Below are positions 14,921 through 22,050 of a stretch of DNA of 64,000 bases, one piece after another; positions within the stretch are counted from its first letter, which is position 1, and each line of letters starts with the position of its first letter. Under the pieces are notes generated by a model that saw only the letters and a list, made by a program, of their open reading frames with translations, did not search any database and was not told the DNA's origin. Origin of the DNA: JAABRB01 sp041617635 (GTDB taxonomy: Bacteria; Pseudomonadota; Gammaproteobacteria; Burkholderiales; SG8-39); contig JBFJOO010000010.1 of assembly GCA_041617635.1 (NCBI GenBank), positions 5,242 through 69,241 of the forward strand, read 5' to 3'. Made by a program: the position numbers and the translations under genes.

Positions 14921-16428
14921 CAGCTGCCCGTCCGTTGCGCTACCCCGGCAAGGAAGGCCTCGAGGTCATCGCGAGCGAGGCCGTTGCGCCCGTCGAAGAT
15001 GCGCATGCCCGGAAGCTTGTAGTTGATCTGCTCGAGCTTGTTCGGGTCGCCAGGCGATTCCGGCGGCGGCCCGACGTAGACTGCGAGGGTGCCGCCGAGC
15101 GGACGATCGCCGCGGATCTTGCGGAACTGGCGCAGCTGCCGCGCCACCCAGGGCGGCGTGATGTCGCCGAAGACGACGATCGAACCCTCGCATTCTTCGA
15201 TGCTCGCGCTGAGCTCTTCGTCCACCTCCTTCGGGTCGCCGAGCCGCGGGCACCGGATGCACACGAGGTTGTGCTTGAGAATGAGCTGCTCGAGCTCCAG
15301 CGCGAGCGGATCATCGGACCGGTCGCAGTCCACGAACACGACCGGGGATTCCGGCCGCGGTTTCGCGACCAGCGCGGGGCGCTCGTACTCGCTGACGACG
15401 CGCTTCTTGAACTCCTCGAGCGCGCCGATCGAGAGCGTTGCTTTCCGCTCCAGCGTTTCGAGGAACGCGCGGTAGTCCGGGTGCGCGATCTCGCCGATCG
15501 GTCTTTGGGCGCCGTCATGCCATTGCAGGATGCATTTCTCCAGCTCGACGGCGCGGTCGTACTGCAGGCCGACGTAGCCGTGCGGCAGATCGGGCGCACC
15601 CCAGTGGTCCGGCGGCTCGTCGCCCAGAAGCTGGACGAACAGCTCGCATTTCTGCAGGTCCGCATCAAGCGCTTCCTGGAACCGCTCCGGGCTGACGGGA
15701 TACCTGAACGAGGGCAGCACGGGAATGCGCGACTGGTCGAGAAAGCGTCGAACGTCATCCCGCGCCGCGCGCAGATCGTGGGCGTATTCGGCCAGGAAGA
15801 CGGGCTTCTTGCCAAGCGCCAGGGCGGGCGCACGGCCTTCGGGTGACTCCTTGTCCGACGCTGCTTTGGCCATCAGCCTCAGCTTCTTGGCGAGCGCGTG
15901 GACCAAATCGTTGAAGTTTGCCGCATACGCGTGCACCTCCTGCGGCAGCCCAGCGTCGTGCATCCGGCGGGCAGACACGGCGAGGCCTTCCTTGGTCCAG
16001 AACTTGTACCCGATCAGCTCTCTCAGCTCGTCTGGTCGCTCCTCGCGCTCGAGCTCGTCGAGCTCGACGACGAAGACTTCAGAGTCGGCTGTCGATCGCG
16101 TGCGATTCCTGACCAGCCGCAGGAACGTCTCCTTCTCGCGGCGGCACCACTCGGACGCCACATAACCGGGCGAGAGCACGATGACGATGGAGGCGGTCTT
16201 CTCCAGCGCGCTCACGAGCGTCGGCGTGATCGGCATGTTTCCGCCGAGCTTGTGATCTGACCAGAGCTCGAAGTTGTCTGGCCGTCCGAGCTTCATCGCA
16301 AGCCCTTTGCCGAGCTTGTCGATGAAGTAGCTGACCCAGGGGTGCTTCTCGCCTGGCAGCGGCTCGTCGTCAACATGCGCGTAGCTCACGAACACGTCGT
16401 GCTCGTAGCCGGGGACGAAAGCAGTCAT
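14920..16428 (-). CDS. Triple TIR-like protein, putative NADase effector
   Basis: 502 aa from ATG 16428, which has GGGAGA five bases upstream; the longer reading from 16455 adds nine residues but lacks such a site. Domain 1 (about 8-185) is a clear TIR domain: HDVFVSYAHVD at the start and SEWCRRE (92-98), which supplies the Glu98 expected as catalytic residue of TIR NAD hydrolases. Domain 2 (about 208-345, VFLAEYAHDLRAARDDVRRF ... CELFVQLLGDEPP) and domain 3 (about 361-500, VVFVDCDRSDD ... EGSIVVFGDITPPW) look like further, more divergent TIR-like Rossmann units, assigned by pattern only. No signal or membrane segment. First gene of the unit with the STAND-WD40 gene; the likely role is effector of that sensor. 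Confidence 0.82.
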   Translation of the reverse strand: MTAFVPGYEHDVFVSYAHVDDEPLPGEKHPWVSYFIDKLGKGLAMKLGRPDNFELWSDHKLGGNMPITPTLVSALEKTASIVIVLSPGYVASEWCRREKETFLRLVRNRTRSTADSEVFVVELDELEREERPDELRELIGYKFWTKEGLAVSARRMHDAGLPQEVHAYAANFNDLVHALAKKLRLMAKAASDKESPEGRAPALALGKKPVFLAEYAHDLRAARDDVRRFLDQSRIPVLPSFRYPVSPERFQEALDADLQKCELFVQLLGDEPPDHWGAPDLPHGYVGLQYDRAVELEKCILQWHDGAQRPIGEIAHPDYRAFLETLERKATLSIGALEEFKKRVVSEYERPALVAKPRPESPVVFVDCDRSDDPLALELEQLILKHNLVCIRCPRLGDPKEVDEELSASIEECEGSIVVFGDITPPWVARQLRQFRKIRGDRPLGGTLAVYVGPPPESPGDPNKLEQINYKLPGMRIFDGRNGLARDDLEAFLAGVAQRTGS

Positions 16429-16764
16429 CGTTTTCTCCCGGTTCTCTTGGCGCAATCACGCCGCATCATCGTGTTCAACTCAGTTGCTGCAGGCGCCAGG
16501 AGCGCGACGCGCAACCGTCACAGTTGTATGAAAGTATAGAGCATTCAATCGCCTTTGTACCCTCTGCGTGCCTGCGCCGGACGCGCACCCCGCGGACAGC
16601 CGTGGCACCGTGTTCGCTGCGTCAAGCGGAAAGAGATCGGAAGCGAGCAGGTTGCCGCAAAATCGCCGCATCGGGCGTTGCTCGCGGGCCAGGGTCGGCG
16701 GTACGCTTGATCGGATGTTCTCGCGACACGCCTGCACGTCGAGCCTCCGCCGCGCTCCTCGACC
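16429..16764. other. 336-bp divergent intergenic region, TIR/STAND unit and mgtC-like gene
   Basis: No gene seen. The stretch 16525-16560 is AT-rich; on the minus strand it holds a good -10 hexamer, TATACT (plus-strand 16533-16538), 105 bp upstream of the TIR start, but the -35 position has no good match. The 200 bp before the mgtC-like gene are GC-rich and could form an RNA leader; mgtC genes in enterobacteria are controlled by leaders, but I recognise no known riboswitch here. Confidence 0.4.
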
Positions 16765-17472
16765 ATGAACGGCTGGGGCGTCGACGCCGTTCATCTGGAG
16801 ATCGCGTTGCGCCTCGTCGTGGCGCTCGCGATCGGCGGGCTGATCGGCCTGGAGCGCAGCTATCACGGCCGCCCCGCGGGATTTCGCACTCACGCGCTGG
16901 TTTGCCTCTCGACCAGTTTGCTGATGCTCATCACCGTGTACGAAGCGCGCTGGTTCCCGACCGACGCTGGCGGCCGCGTGACGATCGACCCGACCCGGAT
17001 GGCGCAAGGGATCATGACCGGCATCGGCTTCCTGGGCGCCGGCGCGATCATCAAAGAGGGGCTTTCGGTACGGGGACTCACCACCGCCGCGTCCATCTGG
17101 ATCACCGCGGCCATCGGCATCCTGGTCGGCATCGGCTTCTACCTCCCGGCGCTGCTCGCGAGCGCACTCACGCTCGGCGCCCTGTCGGGATTTCGCTGGA
17201 TTGAAAGCAAGATCCCCGCTCAGTTCTACGCGCACTTCACGGTGCGCTTCGGAACGGCGGAGCGGATGTCCGAGCCGGAGCTGCGCCGGCTGGTCGCCGA
17301 GCACGGGTTCACCATCGCCAACTTGAGCTACCGGCTCGATACCGACGCGAATTTCTTCGAGTACCGGATGGTGATCCGCACGGCGCGCGCCGACAACGCA
17401 CGCGCCCTCACCGACACGCTGAGCCAGCTCGTTGCGGTCAAGGAATTCCGCATCGCCCCGACGGGCGACTGA
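16765..17472 (+). CDS. MgtC/SapB family membrane protein
   Basis: 235 aa. Four to five membrane helices in the N-terminal 150 residues, with family signatures GGLIGLERSYHGRPAGFRTH, GIMTGIGFLGAGAIIKEG and VRGLTTAASIW. The C-terminal part (about 160-235) is a soluble ACT-like domain as in MgtC. MgtC proteins are inner-membrane factors for survival in low magnesium and in macrophages that modulate the F-type ATP synthase; many environmental homologues have no assigned role. Stands alone, divergent from the TIR gene; no strong Shine-Dalgarno before the ATG. Confidence 0.88.
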   Translation: MNGWGVDAVHLEIALRLVVALAIGGLIGLERSYHGRPAGFRTHALVCLSTSLLMLITVYEARWFPTDAGGRVTIDPTRMAQGIMTGIGFLGAGAIIKEGLSVRGLTTAASIWITAAIGILVGIGFYLPALLASALTLGALSGFRWIESKIPAQFYAHFTVRFGTAERMSEPELRRLVAEHGFTIANLSYRLDTDANFFEYRMVIRTARADNARALTDTLSQLVAVKEFRIAPTGD

Positions 17473-17501
17473 CCCGCATCGGGATTCGCGGGTCGAGACC
17501 C
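17471..17501 (+). terminator. Overlapping hairpins at the mgtC-like stop codon
   Basis: GACCCGC (17471-17477) pairs with GCGGGTC (17488-17494), and GGGTC (17490-17494) can instead pair with GACCC (17497-17501). The two stems share the middle arm and exclude one another. There is no following T run, so intrinsic termination is doubtful; it may be a 3'-end stabilising structure. Confidence 0.3.
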
Positions 17502-17641
17502 GTTGCGACGCGAGTGCCGCCGCCGTCCGGCCGGAGCCGGCACGGTCGCTTTTCGTGTAAGCAACCACGTGATGAGTTGGCAGTTGTTCGGTCGCCTTTT
17601 GCTCGTACAATACGTCGGCACATCATTGGCGAAACTGAAAC

Positions 17642-18733
17642 GTGCCGTTCAAACCACGTGATCCACGGGCTCACGCGCTCTCGGGGTCCCCCGACACGGC
17701 GGCGGTGAAGCGCCGCGCGCTCGAGCTCGGCGCCGACCTCGCCGGCGTCGCGTCCGCCGCCACACTGAACGCATTCCCGCCCGATCCGCGGTGGCCGCAG
17801 ACCCCCGATCGCATCTCGCCGTACGTCAAGAGCGTGATCGTCCTGGTGCAGCGCATCCCGGCCGGCGCGTTTCGCGCCAAGACCAACGTCCCGGTGCAGT
17901 ACATGGACATGCTGGTGCTGCGCAAGATGGACAAGATCGCCTACCGGCTCGCCGACGAGCTGGAACGGCTCGGCTACCCGAGCTTCGTCACCGCGGCGCA
18001 GGAAACCGACTGGAATTACAAGCGCGCCTCCTACGGCCGGCTTTCCACGCGCCATCTGGGGGTGGAGGCAGGCCTCGGCACGCTCGGTCTGGAAGTGAAC
18101 ATCCTCACGCCCGAGTTCGGTCCGCGCGTCTACCTCACGGGCGTGCTCACCGAGCTCGAGCTCGCGCCCGATCCGCGCATCACCGAGCAGGTCTGCATCG
18201 GCGAATCGTGCAGCCGCTGCCTGCACGCCTGCCCGCCGAACGCGGTGCTCCACTGGAACATCGACAAGCGCGGCTGCGCCACCGAGGCCCAGGAGTTCGG
18301 CTTCATGACGATGCTCGGGTTCATGGCGCGCGTCATCGACGCCCCGGCCGAAGCACGCCCGCAGATGCTGAAGACCCGTGACCTCTTCGGATTCTGGCAG
18401 GGGCTGCTGCGCGTCGTGGGCTCGTTCGGCGACTGCCCCAGGTGCCTCGCCGTGTGCCCGGTGGGCAACGATTACCATGCGCACCTCGCCGAGCTCCACA
18501 AGGAGATTCCCGAGAAGACGCCCGAGAAGGTGTCGATCGCGAAGCGCTTCAAGGAAGCGCGCGCGGCAGGCGAGCCGGTGTCCGGACTCTCGGAATGGAA
18601 CGTGCGCTGGGTCGGCCCGGACGGCTACCAGGGGATCGTCGCGCGCCAGCTCAAGGAGTTCAGGCAGCGCCAGAAGGAAATGACGGGAGAACTACCGCGT
18701 GCAGATCTACCGGAAACCGCTCGCGGCGAGTGA
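17642..18733 (+). CDS. QueG/reductive-dehalogenase-like double [4Fe-4S] protein 1
   Basis: 363 aa, GTG start. The N-terminal half (KRRALELGADLAGVA, and GVEAGLGTLGLEVNILTPEFGPR around 140-162) matches the fold shared by epoxyqueuosine reductase QueG and reductive dehalogenases, which use a cobalamin next to the FeS clusters. Two ferredoxin-type clusters follow: Cys185/190/193/197 (CIGESCSRCLHACP) and Cys265/268/272 (CPRCLAVCP), with Cys212 a possible fourth ligand of the second. There is no Tat signal or membrane anchor, unlike respiratory dehalogenases, so it is probably cytoplasmic. Overlaps the next paralogue by 35 bp. Substrate unknown. Confidence 0.75.
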   Translation: MPFKPRDPRAHALSGSPDTAAVKRRALELGADLAGVASAATLNAFPPDPRWPQTPDRISPYVKSVIVLVQRIPAGAFRAKTNVPVQYMDMLVLRKMDKIAYRLADELERLGYPSFVTAAQETDWNYKRASYGRLSTRHLGVEAGLGTLGLEVNILTPEFGPRVYLTGVLTELELAPDPRITEQVCIGESCSRCLHACPPNAVLHWNIDKRGCATEAQEFGFMTMLGFMARVIDAPAEARPQMLKTRDLFGFWQGLLRVVGSFGDCPRCLAVCPVGNDYHAHLAELHKEIPEKTPEKVSIAKRFKEARAAGEPVSGLSEWNVRWVGPDGYQGIVARQLKEFRQRQKEMTGELPRADLPETARGE

Positions 18734-19643
18734 CGTCAAGGCGAAGGCCCGCGAGCTCGGCGCCGATCTCGTCGGCATCGCCGACGGCGCAGCGCTCGAC
18801 ACCTCGCACATCACCGATCTCGACGGCGGACGGATCATCGTCCTCGCCAAGCGGCTGAGCGAGGGCGTCGCGCGCATCCGGCAGTGGGACGACCGGCACA
18901 AGTACTACAACGACGAGCTCACCCTCACGCACCTCGAGGAGACCTCGCTCGACCTCGTCTACTGGCTCGAAGACTGCGGCTATCCCGCGATCATCGTGCC
19001 GCCGACGCACGTGGATCCCACCCGCTACCGCGACGATCCGGGCGAGCACATCGAGCCGCTGCTGTCCCTGACACATGCCGCTGTCGCGGCCGGATTGGGC
19101 ACGCTCGGCCTCAACCTCCAGCTCCTCACACCCGAGCACGGTCCGCGGGTTTTGCTGACGGCGGTTCTGTGCTCCGTCGACGTCGAATGCGATCGACCGA
19201 TGACCGAAGCGCTGTGCCGCGGCCCGTCCTGCGGCCGCTGCCTCAAGACCTGTCCGGCGGACGCCGTGCAGCACTGGGGGCGCGACTGGCCGGCGTGCGA
19301 CCGGTACCGCTCGCCGCACGGCTTCGCCCAGCTCACCGAGCATCTCGATCGCATCATCAGCGAGACGGCGCCGGACGCCCGCAAGCAGCTGCTGCGATCC
19401 GAGCAGAGCTTCAACCTGTGGCAGAGTATCCTGCGCGGCTCCGGCGTGATCACGGGCTGCCGGCGCTGCGCCGACGTCTGTCCGGTCGGGGCGGACTACG
19501 AATCGATGCTGGCGGATGCCCTCGATGAGATTCCGGAGAACACGCCGCAGAAGGAAGCGCGCATCGTCCTCATGAGCAAGGATCCCGAGTCCGGCGCCTA
19601 CGTATCGCAACAGCGCTGGATCGGCATCCTGAAGAAGGACTGA
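18699..19643 (+). CDS. QueG/reductive-dehalogenase-like double [4Fe-4S] protein 2
   Basis: 314 aa, GTG start inside the previous gene. Same architecture as its neighbour: KARELGADLVGIADGAAL at the N-terminus, AAGLGTLGLNLQLLTPEHGPR at about 130-150, then cluster 1 Cys173/178/181/185 (CRGPSCGRCLKTCP) and cluster 2 Cys254/257/261 (CRRCADVCP) with Cys200 spare. Shorter N-terminus than the first paralogue and clearly diverged, so the pair may form a heterodimer or act on related substrates. Spacing and overlap show an operon continuing into the CoA ligase-like gene 2 bp downstream. A reduction of an activated or halogenated ring compound is conceivable but not shown. Confidence 0.75.
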   Translation: MQIYRKPLAASDVKAKARELGADLVGIADGAALDTSHITDLDGGRIIVLAKRLSEGVARIRQWDDRHKYYNDELTLTHLEETSLDLVYWLEDCGYPAIIVPPTHVDPTRYRDDPGEHIEPLLSLTHAAVAAGLGTLGLNLQLLTPEHGPRVLLTAVLCSVDVECDRPMTEALCRGPSCGRCLKTCPADAVQHWGRDWPACDRYRSPHGFAQLTEHLDRIISETAPDARKQLLRSEQSFNLWQSILRGSGVITGCRRCADVCPVGADYESMLADALDEIPENTPQKEARIVLMSKDPESGAYVSQQRWIGILKKD

Positions 19644-19645
19644 CC

Positions 19646-20935
19646 GTGCCGCTAGAGCTACCGAAAACGCGCGCCGATATTCGGCGCATCCAGAGCGAAC
19701 GCAAGCGCGCCGCGGTCGAGCGGGCCCGGCGCTCGGCCTTCTGGCGCCCGAAGCTCGAGCATGTGCGGCTCGATCGGCTGGACGACCCGGAGGAGTGGCG
19801 CAAGATCCCGATCCTGGACAAGGACATGCTGCGCGCGCTCTCCGACCGGCAGTTCTATGATGAGTTCTGCCTGACCGAGCACGACGGCGTCGCCGAGTAC
19901 TGGCGCTCGGGCGGCGTCACCGGCAAGCCGCTCTTCTACCCGCGCAGCTTCCGCGACATCGAGTTCGGCCTCCTCTCCTTCGCGCGCACTTTCGACTGCG
20001 CGGGGGCGCAGCGCGGCGAGCGCGCCCACGCGTCGTTTCCACTCGGAATCCACCCGGTCGGCCAGATCTTCAGCCGCTGCGCGACGGCGCGCGGCATCAC
20101 GGTGAACTGGGCCGGGTCCGGCACGTCGACGCCCTCGGCGCTGCAGCTCGACCTGATCCAGCGGCTCCGCCCCACGATCTGGCTCGGCATGTCGAGCTAT
20201 GCGCTGCACCTTGCGAATCTTGCCGAAGCGCGCGGCGTCGACCTCGCGCAGTGCGGCGTGCGGCGCGTGATGTGCTCGGCGGAGCCGGTGTCGCAGGCGA
20301 AGCGCGACAAGATCGAGCGCAGCTGGGGCGCGCGCCTCACAGACTGCTTCGGCATGACCGAGGCGGGGATGATGGGCGCCGAGGACCGACCGGGGCAGGG
20401 CTTTCGCATCTGGTCCGACATGTACCACGTCGAGGTGCTCGACCCCGAGACGTTCCTGCCCGTGCAGGAGGGCGAGATCGGCACGCTGGTCGTGACGGCG
20501 CTCTGGACCAACAACGTCACGCCGTTCCTGCGCTGGAGCTCGGGCGATCTCGTGAGCTACAGCGAGGCCGACGACGGGGACGGGCCGTTCGCGGTGTTTC
20601 CGCGCGTCAAGCACGCGCACCGCACGTCGGGCTTCTTCAAGGTTCGCGGCATTAACCTCGGCCACCAGGACCTCGAAGATTTCCTGTTCCGCCGCGCCGA
20701 GATCGGTGATTTTCTCGCCGAGGCCCTGAACGAGGGCGGACTGGACCTGCTGCGCCTGTCGATCGAGGTCCGGCGCGGCGCCGACGCGAAAGCGGTCGCA
20801 GATGCGGTCGCCGCGGGCGTGAAGGAGCAGTTCGAGCTCGCGCCGCAGATGGTCGTCCTCGAGACGGGCACGCTGGCGCAGGCGTTCGAAGCGAACATCA
20901 AGGCCGCGCGCTTCGTCGACCGGCGCGGCGCCTAG
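19646..20935 (+). CDS. Phenylacetate-CoA ligase-like adenylate-forming enzyme
   Basis: 429 aa, GTG start 2 bp after the previous stop. The length and motif order match PaaK-type AMP-dependent CoA ligases: a phosphate loop variant SGGVTGKPLFYP (about 92-103), the AMP-binding motif DCFGMTEAG near residue 232, and the hinge region RTSGFFKVRGINL near 329. PaaK-like enzymes activate aryl or arylacetic acids to CoA thioesters in the cytoplasm. The phosphate loop differs from the usual SSGTTGKP, so the substrate may be unusual. Context with the FeS reductase-like pair suggests activation of an acid before a reductive step. Confidence 0.8.
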   Translation: MPLELPKTRADIRRIQSERKRAAVERARRSAFWRPKLEHVRLDRLDDPEEWRKIPILDKDMLRALSDRQFYDEFCLTEHDGVAEYWRSGGVTGKPLFYPRSFRDIEFGLLSFARTFDCAGAQRGERAHASFPLGIHPVGQIFSRCATARGITVNWAGSGTSTPSALQLDLIQRLRPTIWLGMSSYALHLANLAEARGVDLAQCGVRRVMCSAEPVSQAKRDKIERSWGARLTDCFGMTEAGMMGAEDRPGQGFRIWSDMYHVEVLDPETFLPVQEGEIGTLVVTALWTNNVTPFLRWSSGDLVSYSEADDGDGPFAVFPRVKHAHRTSGFFKVRGINLGHQDLEDFLFRRAEIGDFLAEALNEGGLDLLRLSIEVRRGADAKAVADAVAAGVKEQFELAPQMVVLETGTLAQAFEANIKAARFVDRRGA

Positions 20936-20957
20936 CGATTCCGCAAAGGAGAGAACG

Positions 20958-21545
20958 ATGGCCGAGCAGCAGATGGTCGATCCCCACGACGTCGTCATGA
21001 CCGGCGAGAACTCGTTCATCCGGCTCTCCGACGACGGCGGCAAGACGCTCGTCGATCGCGTGAGCCACTGGCGCGTGCTGTGGTCGCCCGCGGGCCAGGG
21101 CCACGCGCTCTTCATAGAGAGCCCCCTCGCCGGAAAGGCGCCGCGGGTCTTCGCCGACAACCCGGGCGTCGCGCGCTTCCTCCAGCGCACGATCGAGGTG
21201 CTCCTGCACAAGCCGTTCGCCGACGAGTCGCTGCCGGTGACCGAGGCGCGGTTCGAGCGCGCGGGCGACTCCCTCAGCACGGTCCACGAGCGGATCGCGT
21301 CGCGCGAAGTCGAGATCGTCATGAGCTATTGGGACCTGATGCCCTCGTTCGTGCTCACCATGCCGCCCGGCGCGATGAACCGGCCGCTCGGGGTCTACAG
21401 CACCTTCCTGCCGGCGCGCAGCGCGCAGCTCACCGTGAACGGCGAGGTGGCGACCGCGAAAGTGTTCCCGCAGGAGCGCTTTGGGAAGCAAGCGTCGAGC
21501 TGCGTCCTCGCCTGGTCGGAGACGTGGACGAGACCGATCGCATAG
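20958..21545 (+). CDS. Conserved-looking protein of unknown function
   Basis: 195 aa, ATG preceded by AAAGGAGAG at good distance. I do not recognise a family. It is soluble, without signal peptide or membrane helix, mixed alpha/beta by composition, with segments such as SHWRVLWSPAGQGHALFIES and MSYWDLMPSFVLTMPPGAMN and a single Cys near the C-terminus. It follows the CoA ligase-like gene by 22 bp and ends the rightward run, so it probably serves the same pathway. The reading frame has the same codon bias as its neighbours. Confidence 0.7.
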   Translation: MAEQQMVDPHDVVMTGENSFIRLSDDGGKTLVDRVSHWRVLWSPAGQGHALFIESPLAGKAPRVFADNPGVARFLQRTIEVLLHKPFADESLPVTEARFERAGDSLSTVHERIASREVEIVMSYWDLMPSFVLTMPPGAMNRPLGVYSTFLPARSAQLTVNGEVATAKVFPQERFGKQASSCVLAWSETWTRPIA

Positions 21546-21595
21546 GAGCGCGCTGCGCGTGCGTCTGATCGAGTCATCCCCGCGCAAGGTCGTCA

Positions 21596-21676
21596 CCCCC
21601 GAGTGCCTCTATCGGGGGCGGGGATCCAGCGGGGTCTTTGATCCGGCTCAGACTGGATTCCCGCATTCGCGGGAAT
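21596..21676. repeat. Two intergenic hairpin repeats (dRS3/REP-like)
   Basis: First hairpin: CCCCCGA (21596-21602) with TCGGGGG (21612-21618). Second: ATTCCCGC (21657-21664) with GCGGGAAT (21669-21676), loop ATTC. The phrases GTCATCCCCGC, GGGATCCAG and TGGATTCCCGC around them belong to the style of dispersed intergenic repeats common in Betaproteobacteria and Neisseria. Located between two convergent operons, they may also work as a transcription end. Confidence 0.6.
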
Positions 21677-21714
21677 AACGGGCTCTTGCTCGCACTCCGT
21701 GGGCGCTGCAGGCC

Positions 21715-22050
21715 TCAGGAAGACAGTCGCTCGTCGCGCGGCGCGATCTCGGTGACGAGATCGCGCACCAGCGCCTTGTTGGGCAGCGGCTCGATGCGCA
21801 GCGTGCCCGCACGCAATCGCGCCGTGCACGCGTAGACCGTCTTGCCGTCCAGACGCACCATGCACTCCTTGCAGGAGTTCGCGTTGGTGCACGAGTAGCG
21901 GATGGCGAGCGTCGGGTCGTGGTGCGACCGGATCCAGCGCAGCCCGTCGAGCACCGACTGCCCGGGTTCGAAGGGGACATCCCACGACTCCTCGCGCGGC
22001 GGCTCGCCCGGCGCGCCGCGGCGGATGACGAGCTTTGCGTGCTCGCTCAT
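21715..22050 (-). CDS. Stand-alone 2Fe-2S protein resembling the SdhB/FrdB N-terminal domain
   Basis: 111 aa from ATG 22050, the start that follows the flavoprotein gene with a 4-bp overlap. Residues about 50-75 carry the plant-type 2Fe-2S Cys pattern (YSCTNANSCKECMV ... GKTVYACT), as in the N-terminal domain of succinate dehydrogenase/fumarate reductase iron-sulfur subunits. The C-terminal domain that binds the [4Fe-4S] and [3Fe-4S] clusters is absent, and the gene ends cleanly at a stop. It probably passes electrons to or from the flavoprotein upstream, using a soluble partner. Confidence 0.75.
   Translation of the reverse strand: MSEHAKLVIRRGAPGEPPREESWDVPFEPGQSVLDGLRWIRSHHDPTLAIRYSCTNANSCKECMVRLDGKTVYACTARLRAGTLRIEPLPNKALVRDLVTEIAPRDERLSS

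Noticed and set aside
16429..16764. Leader of the mgtC-like gene considered as a magnesium riboswitch
   Set aside because: I could not recognise the conserved core of an M-box or ykoY-type element; only length and GC content suggest a structured leader.
16480..17610. Minus-strand open frame opposite the mgtC-like gene
   Set aside because: The plus strand gives a clear MgtC family membrane protein; the opposite frame has an Arg/Glu/Gln-rich composition typical of shadows in GC-rich DNA.
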